A DNA stretch of 64,000 nt from Paracoccaceae bacterium (GTDB lineage: Bacteria > Pseudomonadota > Alphaproteobacteria > Rhodobacterales > Rhodobacteraceae): assembly GCA_020622085.1 (NCBI GenBank), contig JAHRYM010000002.1, forward strand, positions 519,281 to 583,280, given 5' to 3'. Position numbers and translations under genes: made by a program. Positions 63,752 to 64,000 of this stretch are shown here, piece after piece. The notes under the pieces were generated by a model that had not been told where the DNA came from, made no database searches, and was given only the letters and a program-made list of their open reading frames with translations. How positions within the stretch are numbered: position 1 is the first letter of the stretch; each line of letters begins with the position of its first letter.

Positions 63752-64000
63752 TTGACCCGACTGCCGTTCCGTTTTCTGCTGCGCATCCTGCGGCCCTGTG
63801 GCCTGTTGCTGGCGACAGTGCTGGCGGTCGCCAGCGGCCAACCCGCGCGGGCCAGCGCCGATCCGCAGGTGGTGCTGACGACATGGTATCGGCTGGTGCT
63901 GGAACTGGTGCGCCATACGCCCACCTATTCGCCCCCCGTCGCCGCCCGCGCCTTTGCTTACCTGGGCATCACGGCCTATGAGGCCACGGCCTCGGGCAAC
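63752..64000 (+). CDS. Vanadium haloperoxidase/PAP2-like protein, N-terminal part
   Basis: A TTG at 63752 with AAGGAG six bases upstream opens a protein that runs off the window: 83 residues with a signal peptide (TRLPFRFLLRILRPCGLL to ASGQPARASA), then WYRLVLELVRHTPTYSPP, ARAFAYLGITAYEA, the N-terminal block of the vanadium-dependent haloperoxidase / acid phosphatase family. The catalytic part lies beyond the window, so the activity is inferred from the N-terminal block only. Confidence 0.6.
   Translation, partial: MTRLPFRFLLRILRPCGLLLATVLAVASGQPARASADPQVVLTTWYRLVLELVRHTPTYSPPVAARAFAYLGITAYEATASGN

Overview
The window is about 64 kb of GC-rich DNA whose housekeeping genes point to an alphaproteobacterium of the Rhodobacterales (Rhodobacter/Paracoccus-like). 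Signs are an Irr-type Fur regulator divergent from fabA-fabB-fabI, a short editing-domain-less ProS, HdaA, an imuA-imuB-dnaE2 mutasome under an alphaproteobacterial GAAC-N7-GAAC SOS box, and a malE/malF-style REP hairpin of a type I associate with this group. Species cannot be named from the sequence alone.

Layout. 1-19.8 kb is core chromosome: the end of asd, a carbonic anhydrase, a small cytochrome c, a LolCDE-type transporter, an outer-membrane barrel, proS, an AI-2E-type permease with hdaA, ppk with ppx, irr / fabABI, and a run of small hydrolase and VOC genes ending in a pcaD-like gene. 19.8-41.4 kb is accessory. It begins with an MFS gene cut off against a BaiN-type flavoprotein, passes tRNA-Gln(TTG), and holds a large serine recombinase with DUF2924, a decayed IS256-family element, a ParB-methyltransferase/DUF5681 pair, an IS110 scrap, a complete type I-C CRISPR-Cas locus (cas3-cas5-cas8c-cas7-cas4-cas1-cas2, leader, 51 intact repeats), Rhs debris and an IS5-family element inserted at the stop codon of mgtC. 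41.4-64 kb returns to core-like content: mgtC, rsgA, a cupin, mnmH-selD, a carbohydrate ABC operon with a divergent SIS-domain gene, the mutasome, a LysR-DoxX-VOC-glutathionyl reductase cluster, gnd, a wrecked gluconokinase gene and the start of a vanadium-haloperoxidase-like gene.

Functional themes. Polyphosphate synthesis and hydrolysis are adjacent (ppk, ppx). Unsaturated fatty-acid synthesis sits next to an iron regulator. Selenophosphate and 2-selenouridine enzymes are paired. The ABC operon has binding protein, two permeases, an oxidoreductase and the ATPase in one transcription unit. The CRISPR locus has all seven type I-C genes intact and a long array, so it may be active, but it sits in a region full of broken mobile elements.

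Most worth a second look: (1) two pairs of near-identical spacers in the array, which look like repeated capture of the same protospacer from phage variants; (2) a 273-bp gap between cas3 and cas5 with a direct repeat and two strong hairpins; (3) two hairpins with covarying stems and a conserved loop in the IS256 element, plus a perfect palindrome in its transposase; (4) a gluconokinase gene whose middle third has been replaced by unrelated sequence.
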